From a bacterium BMS3Bbin13 (GTDB taxonomy: Bacteria > Pseudomonadota > Gammaproteobacteria > 21-64-14), in assembly GCA_002897735.1 (NCBI GenBank), contig BDTW01000054.1:1-33941 (forward strand): a DNA stretch of 33,941 nt. Reading direction: 5' to 3'. Positions within the stretch are counted from its first letter, which is position 1. Each line of letters opens with the position of its first letter. A program made the translations under genes and the position numbers. The notes beneath the pieces were generated by a model. That model worked only from the letters and a program-made list of their open reading frames with translations. It did not search any database and was not told the DNA's origin. Below are positions 14,771 through 22,571 of this stretch, one piece after another.

Positions 14771-16807
14771 ATGCCCGACCCCCACGCGGACCTGTCCGTC
14801 GTCTCTGCACAACCTTCCGAGGGCGGTGCGTGGGACCGGCTGCGGCGCCGCGTGTTCGGCCCGCCGCGCGATCCCACCGCCCCGGAGACCCGCCACCACA
14901 TCACGCTGATCGCCTTTCTCGCCTGGATCGGCCTCGGCGCAGACGGGCTGTCCTCGGCCTGCTACGGTCCGGAGGAAGCCTTCAAGGCGCTCGGCAGCAA
15001 CACGGCGCTCGGGCTCTACCTGGCCCTGGCCACGGCGGCGACCGTGTTCATCATCGCGATCGGCTACAACCAGGTCATCGAGCTGTTCCCGAGCGGCGGC
15101 GGCGGCTACAAGGTCGCCACCAAACTGCTCGGCCGCCATGCCGGACTGGTCTCCGGCGCGGCGCTGGTCGTGGACTACGTGCTGACCGTGGCGATCTCCA
15201 TCTCCGCGGCGGTCGACGCGATATTCAGCTTTCTGCCGGTGGACACGACCGGACTGCGCGTCGCCGCCATCGTGTTATTGCTGGCGGTCCTCACGCTGCT
15301 CAACCTGCGCGGCATGAAGGAGTCCATCAAGATCCTGATGCCCGTATTTATCGGGTTCGTGCTCACCCACGCATTCCTGATCCTCTATGGGATCGGCCTG
15401 CACTGGCGGCATCTGGATACGCTCTACCCCGCAACTACGGCGGACGTCTCGCACCTGTCCGGCTCGATCGGCCTGTTCGGCGTAATCGCATTGTTCCTGC
15501 GCGCCTACGCCCTGGGCGGGGGCACCTATACCGGGATCGAGGCGGTCTCCAACAGCGTGCACCTGTTGAAGGAGCCGCGCGTCACCACCGGCAAGTGGAC
15601 CATGTTCTACATGGCGTTGTCGCTTTCGTTCATCGCCGGGGGGATCATCCTGCTCTACCTGCTGTGGAACGCCCATTCCGTTCCCGACAAGACGCTCAAC
15701 GCCGTCGTGTTCGCGGCCATCACCTCCCACTGGCAGTGGGGCGGCTGGGACCTGGGGACTATGTTCGTGACTTCGGTGCTGATCCTCGAGGCCGGCCTGC
15801 TGCTGGTGGCGGCCAACACCGGATTCCTGGCCGGCCCCATGGTGCTGGCCAACATGGCGGTGGACAACTGGCTGCCGACCCGTTTCTCCTACCTCTCGGA
15901 GCGACTGGTCACCAAGAACGGGGTCCTGCTCATGGCGGTGGCGGCGTTCATCATCCTGATGTGGACCGACGGGAGTGTCGCCACGCTGGTGGTGCTCTAC
16001 AGCATGAACGTGTTTCTCACCTTTTCGTTGTCGTTGTTGGGGATGTGCGTCTACTGGTGGCGCAACCGCGGGGTGGAGCCGGGCTGGCCGTGGCGGCTGC
16101 TGCTCTCGGCGTGCGGCCTGGTGACCGCCGCCGGGATCCTCGTCGCCGTGGTACTGGAGAAATTCGACGAGGGCGGCTGGGTGACCGCGGTGGTCACCGG
16201 TTCCCTGATCGCGTTCTGCCTGGTCGTGCACCGCCACTACGAGCAGGTCAAGCGCCAACTGGCGGCGCTCGACGAGATCCTGACCCAGTTACCGGAGTCT
16301 CCGCCCGGCGCGGCGCCGGAACTCTACGAAGGCGAACCGGCCGCGGTGTTCTTCGTCTCGCGCCACCGCGGCGTGGGCATGCACACCCTGCTCAACGTAC
16401 AACGGCTGTTCCCCGGCCACTTCCGGAACTATCTGTTCGTCAGCGTCGCCGAGGTCGACAGCAACGCCATGAAGGGCGATGCGGGGGTAAGCAACCTGCA
16501 GGAGGCGGTCCAGGCCGACCTGCAAAAGTACGTGGACTTCTGCCACGCCAACGGGCTGGCCGCCGCCGGCTATGCCCGCGTCGCCACGGACATCGTGGAC
16601 GGGGCCGTGCAGCTCGCGACGCAGATCCTGGAGAAGTTCCCGGGCAGCGTGTTCTTCGCCGGGAGCCTCACGTTCAAGAACGAGAACTGGCTGACCCGCA
16701 TGCTGCACAACTACACCGCCCAGGCCCTGCAACGGCGCCTGCACCTCATGGGCGCCAACCTGATGATCTTCCCGATGCTGGTCGACGCGCGCCCCGGCGC
16801 GCACTGA
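14771..16807 (+). CDS. APC-superfamily permease, KimA-like potassium transporter candidate
   Basis: A 678-residue inner-membrane transporter with about 12 membrane segments (residues ~45-480) and a cytosolic C-terminal domain of about 170 residues. Segments resemble Bacillus KimA in order: ADGLSSACYG (KimA SSDALSSVAYG), SGGGGYKVATKLLG, VDYVLTVAISISAAVDAI, LNLRGMKES, GTYTGIEAVSN, and LVAANTGF. The acidic residues of the first and sixth motifs, important in KimA for ion handling, are kept. The C-terminal domain ends in NWLTRMLHNYTAQALQRRL, like the KimA tail. It would import K+ with protons, but other APC substrates cannot be excluded. ATG 14771 has no strong ribosome site. It stands alone after an 850-base repeat region. 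Confidence 0.82.
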   Translation: MPDPHADLSVVSAQPSEGGAWDRLRRRVFGPPRDPTAPETRHHITLIAFLAWIGLGADGLSSACYGPEEAFKALGSNTALGLYLALATAATVFIIAIGYNQVIELFPSGGGGYKVATKLLGRHAGLVSGAALVVDYVLTVAISISAAVDAIFSFLPVDTTGLRVAAIVLLLAVLTLLNLRGMKESIKILMPVFIGFVLTHAFLILYGIGLHWRHLDTLYPATTADVSHLSGSIGLFGVIALFLRAYALGGGTYTGIEAVSNSVHLLKEPRVTTGKWTMFYMALSLSFIAGGIILLYLLWNAHSVPDKTLNAVVFAAITSHWQWGGWDLGTMFVTSVLILEAGLLLVAANTGFLAGPMVLANMAVDNWLPTRFSYLSERLVTKNGVLLMAVAAFIILMWTDGSVATLVVLYSMNVFLTFSLSLLGMCVYWWRNRGVEPGWPWRLLLSACGLVTAAGILVAVVLEKFDEGGWVTAVVTGSLIAFCLVVHRHYEQVKRQLAALDEILTQLPESPPGAAPELYEGEPAAVFFVSRHRGVGMHTLLNVQRLFPGHFRNYLFVSVAEVDSNAMKGDAGVSNLQEAVQADLQKYVDFCHANGLAAAGYARVATDIVDGAVQLATQILEKFPGSVFFAGSLTFKNENWLTRMLHNYTAQALQRRLHLMGANLMIFPMLVDARPGAH

Positions 16808-16951
16808 GCGCGGACCCGACTACGCCGCCGCGATCCGGCATTCCTCATCCGAAGCGCGAGGGGGCGCTCCCGGTATCCGTACGGCGTGTCCGCCTCGGGC
16901 CACCGCACCGCCGATCCACCCCCGCCGCGGGGCCGGACAGGGACGGCGCAC

Positions 16952-18412
16952 CTACAAATAGGGCGACAGCAGCCGCGCGGTGCCGTCACGCAGCCGCACA
17001 CCGAGCGAGCGTTGCGCCAACGACTCGCGGGTGACGGCCCGGGCGCCGGCCCGGCGCGCGCACACTTCCCGCTCCAGGGTCTCGGCCAAGGCGTCGCCGT
17101 AGCACTCCAGGTCGAACTCGAAGTTCAGGCGCAGGCTGCGCGCGTCCCAGTTGGCCGAGCCCAGCAGGGTCCAGTGCCCGTCCACCAGCATCAGTTTGGA
17201 ATGGTCGAAGGGCGGCGGCGTCAGCCACACCCGGCAACCGTGCTCGACCAGCAGCGGCAACAGCGCCATGGAGGCCCACCCCACGAAGGGGAGGTTGTTG
17301 CGCGAGGGCAGCAGGATGTCGACTTCCACCCCGCGCAGGGCGGCGACATTGAGCGCGACGATGAGCGGCAGATCCGGCACGAAATACGGCGTCAGGATAC
17401 GGACCGAGCGGCGCGCGGCGGCCAGTGCGCCGAGGATGGTCCAACGCAGCTTGTCGATGTCCTGATCGGGTCCCTCGGCGATGCCGCGAACCAGCAACCC
17501 GCCGGCGGCGCTCAACGGCGGGAACCAGTCCGCGCCGCGCAACTCCTCGCCCGTGGCGAACAACCAATCGTCGACGAACACCTCCTGGAGCTGCGCCACG
17601 ACCGGGCCCTCGACGCGGAAGTGCAGATCGCGCACCGGGCGGCGCGGCTGCTCGACGAGGAGGTGCCCGGCGCGCAGGTTCATACCGCCGGTGAAGCCGA
17701 TGCGCCCGTCCACCACCAGGATCTTGCGATGGTTGCGCAGGTTCATGGAGGTGAGCCGCCACAGCGCCAGGGTCGAGAGGAAGCGCGCCGTCGGCACTCC
17801 GGCGCGACGCAGCCGCCCGGTGATCGGCGGCCACGAGTAGCGGGCGCCGGCGTCATCGATCAGGACCCGTACCGCCACGCCGCGCGCGCAGGCGCGCTCC
17901 AGCGCGGCGGCGAAGCGCGCGCCCACCCGGTCGTTGGCAAAGATATAGGTGGCCAGCCCCACGGAATGCTCGGCGCGTTCGATCGCCTCCAGCATCGCCG
18001 GGTAGGCCTGATCACCGTCGATGAGCGGCGTGACCCGGTTCCCGGCCCTCAGCGGTCGCGTCACGATGCGGTCCACGAACCGTGCCAGCGTGGCGAGGTG
18101 GCGACCGGAATGGGAGAGGATCTGCGCCGCCTCGGCGCTCGCACCGGCGGCGCCCGCGCCCGGGGCGCGATAGCACGCGCGGTCGCCGCGCAGTGCACGG
18201 GCGCGGCGCTGGATACGGTTGATGCCGATGATCAGGTACAGCGCCGGGCCGAGGACCGGGGCCACCCAGATGAAGCCCACCCACAGGACCGCGGCGCGCG
18301 GGTCGCGCTTGTACAGAATGGCGTGGCCGGAGGCGAGCGCCGCGGCCATGACCGTAAACCCCGCGGCCAGATAGGGCCAGAGCCGGCGGAGGAGTTCGTC
18401 CGACACCCCCAT
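16952..18412 (-). CDS. cls: Cardiolipin synthase, ClsA-like phospholipase D family
   Basis: A 486-residue membrane enzyme that joins phosphatidyl groups to form cardiolipin. It has two N-terminal membrane segments (about 13-33 and 41-63, the second in a PLDc_N domain ending YLIIGINRIQRR). Two HKD motifs follow: His228-Lys230-Asp235 (NHRKILVVDGRIGFTGGMN) and His404-Lys406-Asp411 (DHSKLMLVDGHWTLLGSAN). Length is standard. ATG 18412 is preferred, with GGGGAG about ten bases upstream; GTG 18436 would add eight residues. It is divergent from the Kef-type antiporter, with 183 bases between. Confidence 0.92.
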   Translation of the reverse strand: MGVSDELLRRLWPYLAAGFTVMAAALASGHAILYKRDPRAAVLWVGFIWVAPVLGPALYLIIGINRIQRRARALRGDRACYRAPGAGAAGASAEAAQILSHSGRHLATLARFVDRIVTRPLRAGNRVTPLIDGDQAYPAMLEAIERAEHSVGLATYIFANDRVGARFAAALERACARGVAVRVLIDDAGARYSWPPITGRLRRAGVPTARFLSTLALWRLTSMNLRNHRKILVVDGRIGFTGGMNLRAGHLLVEQPRRPVRDLHFRVEGPVVAQLQEVFVDDWLFATGEELRGADWFPPLSAAGGLLVRGIAEGPDQDIDKLRWTILGALAAARRSVRILTPYFVPDLPLIVALNVAALRGVEVDILLPSRNNLPFVGWASMALLPLLVEHGCRVWLTPPPFDHSKLMLVDGHWTLLGSANWDARSLRLNFEFDLECYGDALAETLEREVCARRAGARAVTRESLAQRSLGVRLRDGTARLLSPYL

Positions 18413-18595
18413 GAAGATCGCGTCTCCCCGTCGCACCGTGCGGGCGTGCGCGACGAACGCGGTGGAACCGCCCGGCGCTTCACTCTATCACAGCCCCGGA
18501 CCGGCCCGGACCGCATCGGGCCGGGCCGACTCCGCCGCACGCGACCAACGCGCGGTGGACCGCTATCATGGCCCCGGAGACAACGCCGGACCACC

Positions 18596-20281
18596 ATGAG
18601 CGGTGTGTGGCGGGAGGGGCGGCACGCGGTGGGGATGCCTTTCGACAACGTGTTCTATCAGATCGCCGCGCTGCTGCTGCTCGCGGCGGTCCTCGGCGCA
18701 CTCGGCCTTCGCCTGCGCCAGCCCCTGATCGTCACTTTCATCGCGGTCGGCATCCTGGTGGGTCCGGCGGCGCTCGGTTGGGTACATCCCAGCGACCCGG
18801 TCACGCTGCTCGGCAAACTCGGTGTCTCACTGCTGTTGTTCGTGGTGGGCCTGCGGCTGGATTTGAACCTGGTGCGCAGCATGGGCCCGGTGGCGCTCGT
18901 CGCGGGGTTCGGACAGGTACTGTTCACGGGCGTACTCGGCCTCCTGATCGCACTGGCGATGGGGTTGACTCCGCTGGCCGCGTTGTACACGGCCAGCGCG
19001 CTGACCTTCTCCAGCACCATCATCGTCGTCAAACTGCTCTCGGACCGGCGCGAGATCGACGCCCTGCACGGGCGCATCGCGCTCGGGGTACTCATCGTCC
19101 AGGACATGGTGGTGATCCTGGTGATGATCCTGCTCTCCTCCTACGCCACCTCCGGGAGCCACGGCGGCGTCGGTGCGGCGATGCTGCTCACCGCGGCGAA
19201 GGGGCTGGCGTTCCTGGTACTGCTGGGCCTGCTGACGCGCTACGTCCTGCCGCGGCTGCTGCACCGGCTCGCCGCCTCGCACGAGCTGTTGGTGCTGTTC
19301 GCCATCGCCTGGGCGGTGGCACTTGCGGCGATCGGCGACTACCTGGGATTGACCATGGAGGTCGGCGCCTTCCTGGCCGGAGTATCGCTCGCCTCGACCC
19401 CCTACCGGGCGGCGATCGGCGCGCGCCTGGTGAGCCTGCGCGACTTCCTGTTGCTGTTTTTCTTCATCGAACTCGGCTCCGGGCTGAGCCTGCACCAGCT
19501 CGGGGCCCAGCTCGGGCCGGCGCTCGTGCTCTCGCTGTTCGTCCTGTTCGGCAAACCGCTCATCATCATGGCGATCATGGGTGCGATGGGCTACCACAAG
19601 CGAACCTCGTTTCTCACGGGGCTGTCGCTCGCGCAGATCAGCGAATTCTCGCTCATCCTGGCCGCGCTCGGCGTGAGCCTGGGGCAGATCGACGGCGCCG
19701 ACCGGGCGCTCATCACCCTCGTGGGGCTCATCACCATCGGGCTGTCCAGCTACCTGATCCTCTACTCCCACCAGATCTACACTTGGCTCGCCCCCGCGCT
19801 CGGCGTGCTGGAGCGGCGGGTACCGCACCGTGAGCAGGCCATCGGCGACGGGACCGCGCCGCCGCGGCGCATCGACGTGATCCTGTTCGGCCTGGGCCGT
19901 TACGGCAACCAGCTTGCCGCGGAACTGCGCGCGCGCGGCCTGCACGTCTACGGGATCGACTTCGATCCGCAGACGGTGAGTGCGTGGCGTGCACGCGGCT
20001 GGCCCGCGCACTACGGCGACGCCGAGGACCCCGAGTTCGCCGCGGCGCTGCCGTTGCGCGAGGCCGGCTGGATAGTCAGCAGCATCCCGGATCCGCAGAT
20101 CAACCTGAGCCTGCTGCACGGCGTGCGCCGGCAGGGCTACGCGGGTCGCACCGCCATGACCGCCCATCACCCCTGGCAGGCCGAGGCGTTGCGCGCCGCC
20201 GGCGCCGACGAGGTCCTGCTGCCGTTCCGCGACGCGGCGCACGCGGCGGCCGACCTGCTGCTGGCGCCGAACGCGAACTGA
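18596..20281 (+). CDS. Kef-type monovalent cation:proton antiporter (CPA2 with RCK/TrkA-N domain)
   Basis: An antiporter of about 561 residues. Twelve or so membrane segments (residues ~17-400) carry CPA2 hallmarks: LGLRLRQPLIVTFIAVGILVGP, FVVGLRLDLNLV, SALTFSSTIIVVKLLSDR, and VGAFLAGVSLASTPYR. A Rossmann RCK domain follows, with GLGRYGNQLAAELRARGLHVYGIDFDP, a nucleotide-binding GxGxxG. There is no TrkA-C domain, so the regulatory part is short. It would exchange K+ or Na+ for protons at the inner membrane. The open frame reaches back to 16886, but that part is antisense to the cardiolipin synthase. ATG 18596 and ATG 18635 (MPFDNVFYQIAALLLL) are both possible; the family N-terminus fits 18635 better. 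Confidence 0.88.
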   Translation: MSGVWREGRHAVGMPFDNVFYQIAALLLLAAVLGALGLRLRQPLIVTFIAVGILVGPAALGWVHPSDPVTLLGKLGVSLLLFVVGLRLDLNLVRSMGPVALVAGFGQVLFTGVLGLLIALAMGLTPLAALYTASALTFSSTIIVVKLLSDRREIDALHGRIALGVLIVQDMVVILVMILLSSYATSGSHGGVGAAMLLTAAKGLAFLVLLGLLTRYVLPRLLHRLAASHELLVLFAIAWAVALAAIGDYLGLTMEVGAFLAGVSLASTPYRAAIGARLVSLRDFLLLFFFIELGSGLSLHQLGAQLGPALVLSLFVLFGKPLIIMAIMGAMGYHKRTSFLTGLSLAQISEFSLILAALGVSLGQIDGADRALITLVGLITIGLSSYLILYSHQIYTWLAPALGVLERRVPHREQAIGDGTAPPRRIDVILFGLGRYGNQLAAELRARGLHVYGIDFDPQTVSAWRARGWPAHYGDAEDPEFAAALPLREAGWIVSSIPDPQINLSLLHGVRRQGYAGRTAMTAHHPWQAEALRAAGADEVLLPFRDAAHAAADLLLAPNAN

Positions 20282-20314
20282 TGGGCGGCGGGGATCGAGA
20301 CGCCCGGATTCCCG

Positions 20315-20323
20315 TGTTATTCT
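20315..20323 (+). promoter_or_regulatory. Possible extended -10 promoter of yjbQ
   Basis: TGT-TATTCT has the TGn extension and a 4/6 match to TATAAT. It is 72 bases before the yjbQ start. Two copies of CCGCGGTACG lie downstream at 20329-20338 and 20350-20359, 21 bases apart, close to two helical turns, and could be a protein-binding pair. Confidence 0.35.
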
Positions 20324-20394
20324 GAGCGCCGCGGTACGGCTCGTATCGGCCGCGGTACGCTCACTCGAGGGGGGGCCGCCGCCCGGCATCCGGT

Positions 20395-20811
20395 ATGACC
20401 CGGCAACAGAGCATCGAGGTGAACACGCGCGGGCGCGGGACCTATGACCTCACCGGTTCCGTGCAGGAGGTGGTGAATCGCTCCGGCGTACACGTCGGCC
20501 TGTGCCACGTGTTCTGTCACCACACCAGCGCCTCGTTGTTGCTGTGCGAGAACGCCGACCCCCAGGTGCGCGCCGATCTGGAGGCGTTCATGGCGCGGCT
20601 CGCGCCGGACGGCGACCCGCTGTTCAGGCACGACCTGGAGGGGCCCGATGACATGCCGGCGCACGTGCGCACGGTGCTGAGCGGGACCGGTCTGACGCTG
20701 CCGGTACGCGATCGGTGCTGCACCCTGGGGACGTGGCAGGGCCTCTATCTGTGGGAACACCGCACGGCGGCCCATCGCCGTCGGATAACGGTCACGGTAC
20801 TCGGAGAATAG
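20395..20811 (+). CDS. yjbQ: YjbQ family protein (UPF0047)
   Basis: A 138-residue cytoplasmic protein of the YjbQ/UPF0047 family, some members of which have weak thiamine-phosphate synthase activity. The family motifs are visible: GLCHVFCHHTSASLLLCENADPQVRADLE with the conserved His and Ser/Thr residues, and a second cluster with GTWQGLYLWEHR near the C-terminus. ATG 20395 fits the family start. It lies 113 bases after the antiporter and 113 before rsd, all on the plus strand, but each of the last two has its own candidate promoter. Confidence 0.9.
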   Translation: MTRQQSIEVNTRGRGTYDLTGSVQEVVNRSGVHVGLCHVFCHHTSASLLLCENADPQVRADLEAFMARLAPDGDPLFRHDLEGPDDMPAHVRTVLSGTGLTLPVRDRCCTLGTWQGLYLWEHRTAAHRRRITVTVLGE

Positions 20812-20871
20812 CGGAATTCGTGCGGTGCCGTGCGCGGGCGGTGGAGGTGGTTCGGCCCCCCCGACGGGCCG

Positions 20872-20880
20872 TGGTACAAT
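20872..20880 (+). promoter_or_regulatory. Extended -10 promoter of rsd
   Basis: TGG-TACAAT combines the TGn extension with a 5/6 match to TATAAT, 44 bases before the rsd start. The -35 region (TTCGGC) is weak, as is usual for extended -10 promoters. Confidence 0.5.
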
Positions 20881-20924
20881 CTTGGGAAGCCGATATAAAA
20901 ATAACCCCCACGAGGGCAACCCCG

Positions 20925-21383
20925 ATGGCCAGCAGCGCACAGCACGTGGAACGCCGGGCCCAATCCCATCAGAGCATCCGGGAAGTGGTGCTGGCGCGCA
21001 CCGAGACCCTCACGCTCTACCAGCAGCTCGCCTCGATGCGACCCTTCGGGCCGGAGCAGACGGTCCAGGACACCCTCGACCGCTTCTGCCAGGCGCTGGT
21101 GGACTACACCGCCGGAACCCACTTCCAGCTCTACCGCCGCATCGAGGAGAACATCGAGCGCCGGGCCCCGGTACAGCGCTTGGCGGGGGAGATCTACCCG
21201 CGTGTGCTGCACACCACCGAGGTGATTCTCGAGTTCAACGACCGCTACGACCCGACCCGGCCGTGCGAAGATCTGGACATGGATCGCCTGACCCGGGATC
21301 TGTCACAGATCGGTGAGACCCTCGCCGAGCGCATCGACCTCGAAGACCGCCTGATCCAGACCCTGACCCAGTCCCGGGACTGA
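20925..21383 (+). CDS. rsd: Rsd/AlgQ family regulator of sigma-70
   Basis: A 152-residue helical-bundle protein that in E. coli binds free sigma-70 and favours alternative sigma factors in stationary phase; the Pseudomonas homologue is AlgQ. Family resemblance is clear in TETLTLYQQLASMRP, LDRFCQALVDYTAGTHFQLYRRIEE and the C-terminal LSQIGETLAERIDLEDRLIQTL, matching E. coli Rsd FCQSLVDYLSAGHFSIYERI and IGEALEARFVLEDKLI. ATG 20925 follows GAGGG at seven to eight bases. The frame open from 20715 overlaps yjbQ and is not the gene. It converges on the Fe-S operon with only nine bases between the two stops, which share a hairpin. Confidence 0.88.
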   Translation: MASSAQHVERRAQSHQSIREVVLARTETLTLYQQLASMRPFGPEQTVQDTLDRFCQALVDYTAGTHFQLYRRIEENIERRAPVQRLAGEIYPRVLHTTEVILEFNDRYDPTRPCEDLDMDRLTRDLSQIGETLAERIDLEDRLIQTLTQSRD

Positions 21384-21400
21384 CGCCCGCGGTCAGTCCC
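21376..21400. terminator. Stem-loop containing both stop codons of rsd and the Rieske gene
   Basis: GGGACTGAC (21376-21384) pairs exactly with GTCAGTCCC (21392-21400) around seven bases. The left arm contains the rsd stop (TGA 21381-21383) and the right arm the stop of the minus-strand Rieske gene (21393-21395). No T-tract follows on either side, so it is best called a two-way 3'-end hairpin. Confidence 0.55.
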
Positions 21401-21713
21401 AACGGTCGTCGCGCACCTGCACGATCCCTTCGTGGACGCGCACCGGCAGCGTCGGGACGGGCTCGTAGGCGGGAGGCGCCAGCACCTCGCCGGTCTTGAC
21501 GTTGAACCGCGCCCCGTGCCGCGGGCACTCGATCACCTCACCCTCGATGCGCCCGCCGGTCAGTTCCCCGCCGTCGTGGGTGCACACATCCTCCAGCGCG
21601 AAGAACCCGCCGTCGACGTTGAACACGGCGACCGACACGCCCTCGATATCCACCTTCCTGCACAGGCCCCCGGAGAACCCGGCCGCCGGGGCCACGTCGA
21701 TCCAGTCGCTCAT
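21393..21713 (-). CDS. Rieske [2Fe-2S] ferredoxin-like protein, last gene of the suf operon
   Basis: A 106-residue cytoplasmic Rieske protein of the NirD / dioxygenase-ferredoxin type. Ligands are complete: Cys44-x-His46 (CTHDGGEL) and Cys63-x2-His66 (CPRHGARF), followed by TGEVLAPPAYEPV. It probably carries electrons. It follows sufT after 27 bases on the same strand, so it is transcribed with the Fe-S operon and could supply reducing power to assembly or serve as a client. I cannot tell which. ATG 21713 follows a GGGAG-type ribosome site. Confidence 0.88.
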   Translation of the reverse strand: MSDWIDVAPAAGFSGGLCRKVDIEGVSVAVFNVDGGFFALEDVCTHDGGELTGGRIEGEVIECPRHGARFNVKTGEVLAPPAYEPVPTLPVRVHEGIVQVRDDRWD

Positions 21714-21740
21714 GGGGTCTCCCTTCGCTCGCGCACCCGG

Positions 21741-22085
21741 TCAGAGCATGCCGAGCTGTAACTGCGCGGCCTCCGACATATGCTCCTGCGACCATGGCGG
21801 ATCCCAGACCAGTTCCACCTTGGCCTCGCGCACCCCGGGGATTTCGCCCACCGCGCACTCCACCATGCCCGGAAAGGTCTGCGCCACCGGGCAGCCGGGC
21901 GCCGTCAGGGTCATCTCGATATGGACCGTACCCCGGTCGGGATCGGCGTCGATGCGATAGATCAGGCCCAGGTCGTATATATTGACCGGGATCTCCGGGT
22001 CATAGACCTGCTTGAGCGTCTCGATCACCTGCTCCTCGAGCAGGCGCCGGGGGGCGGTCTTGTCTTCGTCGGTCACGGGGTTCAT
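21741..22085 (-). CDS. sufT: SufT-like DUF59/MIP18 family Fe-S maturation protein
   Basis: A 114-residue protein of the MIP18 (DUF59) family. The hallmark YDPEIPVNIYDLGLIYRI is at residues ~28-45, and TLTAPGCPVAQTFPG contains the conserved Cys. The end EVELVWDPPWSQEHMSEAAQLQLGM is typical (here KVELVWDPPWSQEHM). In suf operons this family is called SufT and helps deliver clusters to clients, though its exact step is not settled. It starts 36 bases after the sufU stop and is followed 27 bases later by the Rieske gene. Confidence 0.88.
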   Translation of the reverse strand: MNPVTDEDKTAPRRLLEEQVIETLKQVYDPEIPVNIYDLGLIYRIDADPDRGTVHIEMTLTAPGCPVAQTFPGMVECAVGEIPGVREAKVELVWDPPWSQEHMSEAAQLQLGML

Positions 22086-22121
22086 ATCAGGCGACGGTCT
22101 CCGGCATCGGTGTGCGCGCGG

Positions 22122-22571
22122 TCACTCGCTGGTGACCGGCTCACCCTTGTCCTCCAGCGCGGCGTTCAGGGTATGCCAGGCGAGGGTCGCGCATTTGACG
22201 CGGGTCGGGAACTCACTGACCCCGGAGAGCACCTCGAGCTTGCCGAGATCGACCGGTGCGGCGCCACCGGTATCCCGGGTGATCCGGCCGTGGAATGCCT
22301 GGAACAACCGTTCCGCCTCCTCGAGGCTCTTGCCCTTGAGGGCCTCGGTCATCAAGGAGGCCGAGGCGGTGGAGATCGCACACCCGGACCCCTGGAAGCT
22401 CGCCTCGGCGATCTTGCCGTCCTCCACCTTGAGGTACAGCGTCAGGCGGTCGCCGCACAGCGGGTTGAAACCCTCGGCGGTGCGGTTGGCGCCCTTCATG
22501 CAATAGCAGTTCCTCGGATTGCGGTTGTGGTCGAAGATGACCTCCTGATAGAGATCGCGCAGATCGTTCAT
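22122..22571 (-). CDS. sufU: SufU, zinc-dependent sulfur transfer protein
   Basis: A 149-residue protein that takes persulfide from SufS by ligand exchange at a zinc ion. The zinc ligands are Cys39 and Asp41 (PLCGD), Cys64 (GSGCAIS) and Cys127 (RVKCATL). The N-terminus LRDLYQEVIFDHNRNPRN is typical. The ~18-residue insertion between the last ligands that separates SufU from IscU is present (about residues 95-115), supporting SufU rather than scaffold IscU. Its ATG overlaps the sufS stop as ATGA, indicating translational coupling with the desulfurase. Confidence 0.92.
   Translation of the reverse strand: MNDLRDLYQEVIFDHNRNPRNCYCMKGANRTAEGFNPLCGDRLTLYLKVEDGKIAEASFQGSGCAISTASASLMTEALKGKSLEEAERLFQAFHGRITRDTGGAAPVDLGKLEVLSGVSEFPTRVKCATLAWHTLNAALEDKGEPVTSE

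Noticed and set aside
14830-17034. 734-residue plus-strand frame over the permease
   Set aside because: It is an arginine/alanine-rich shadow of the permease gene in another frame.
16886-18595. Long upstream extension of the antiporter frame, giving 1131 residues
   Set aside because: This part is antisense to the cardiolipin synthase, whose HKD motifs and domain order are unmistakable. The antiporter family begins near 18596-18635.
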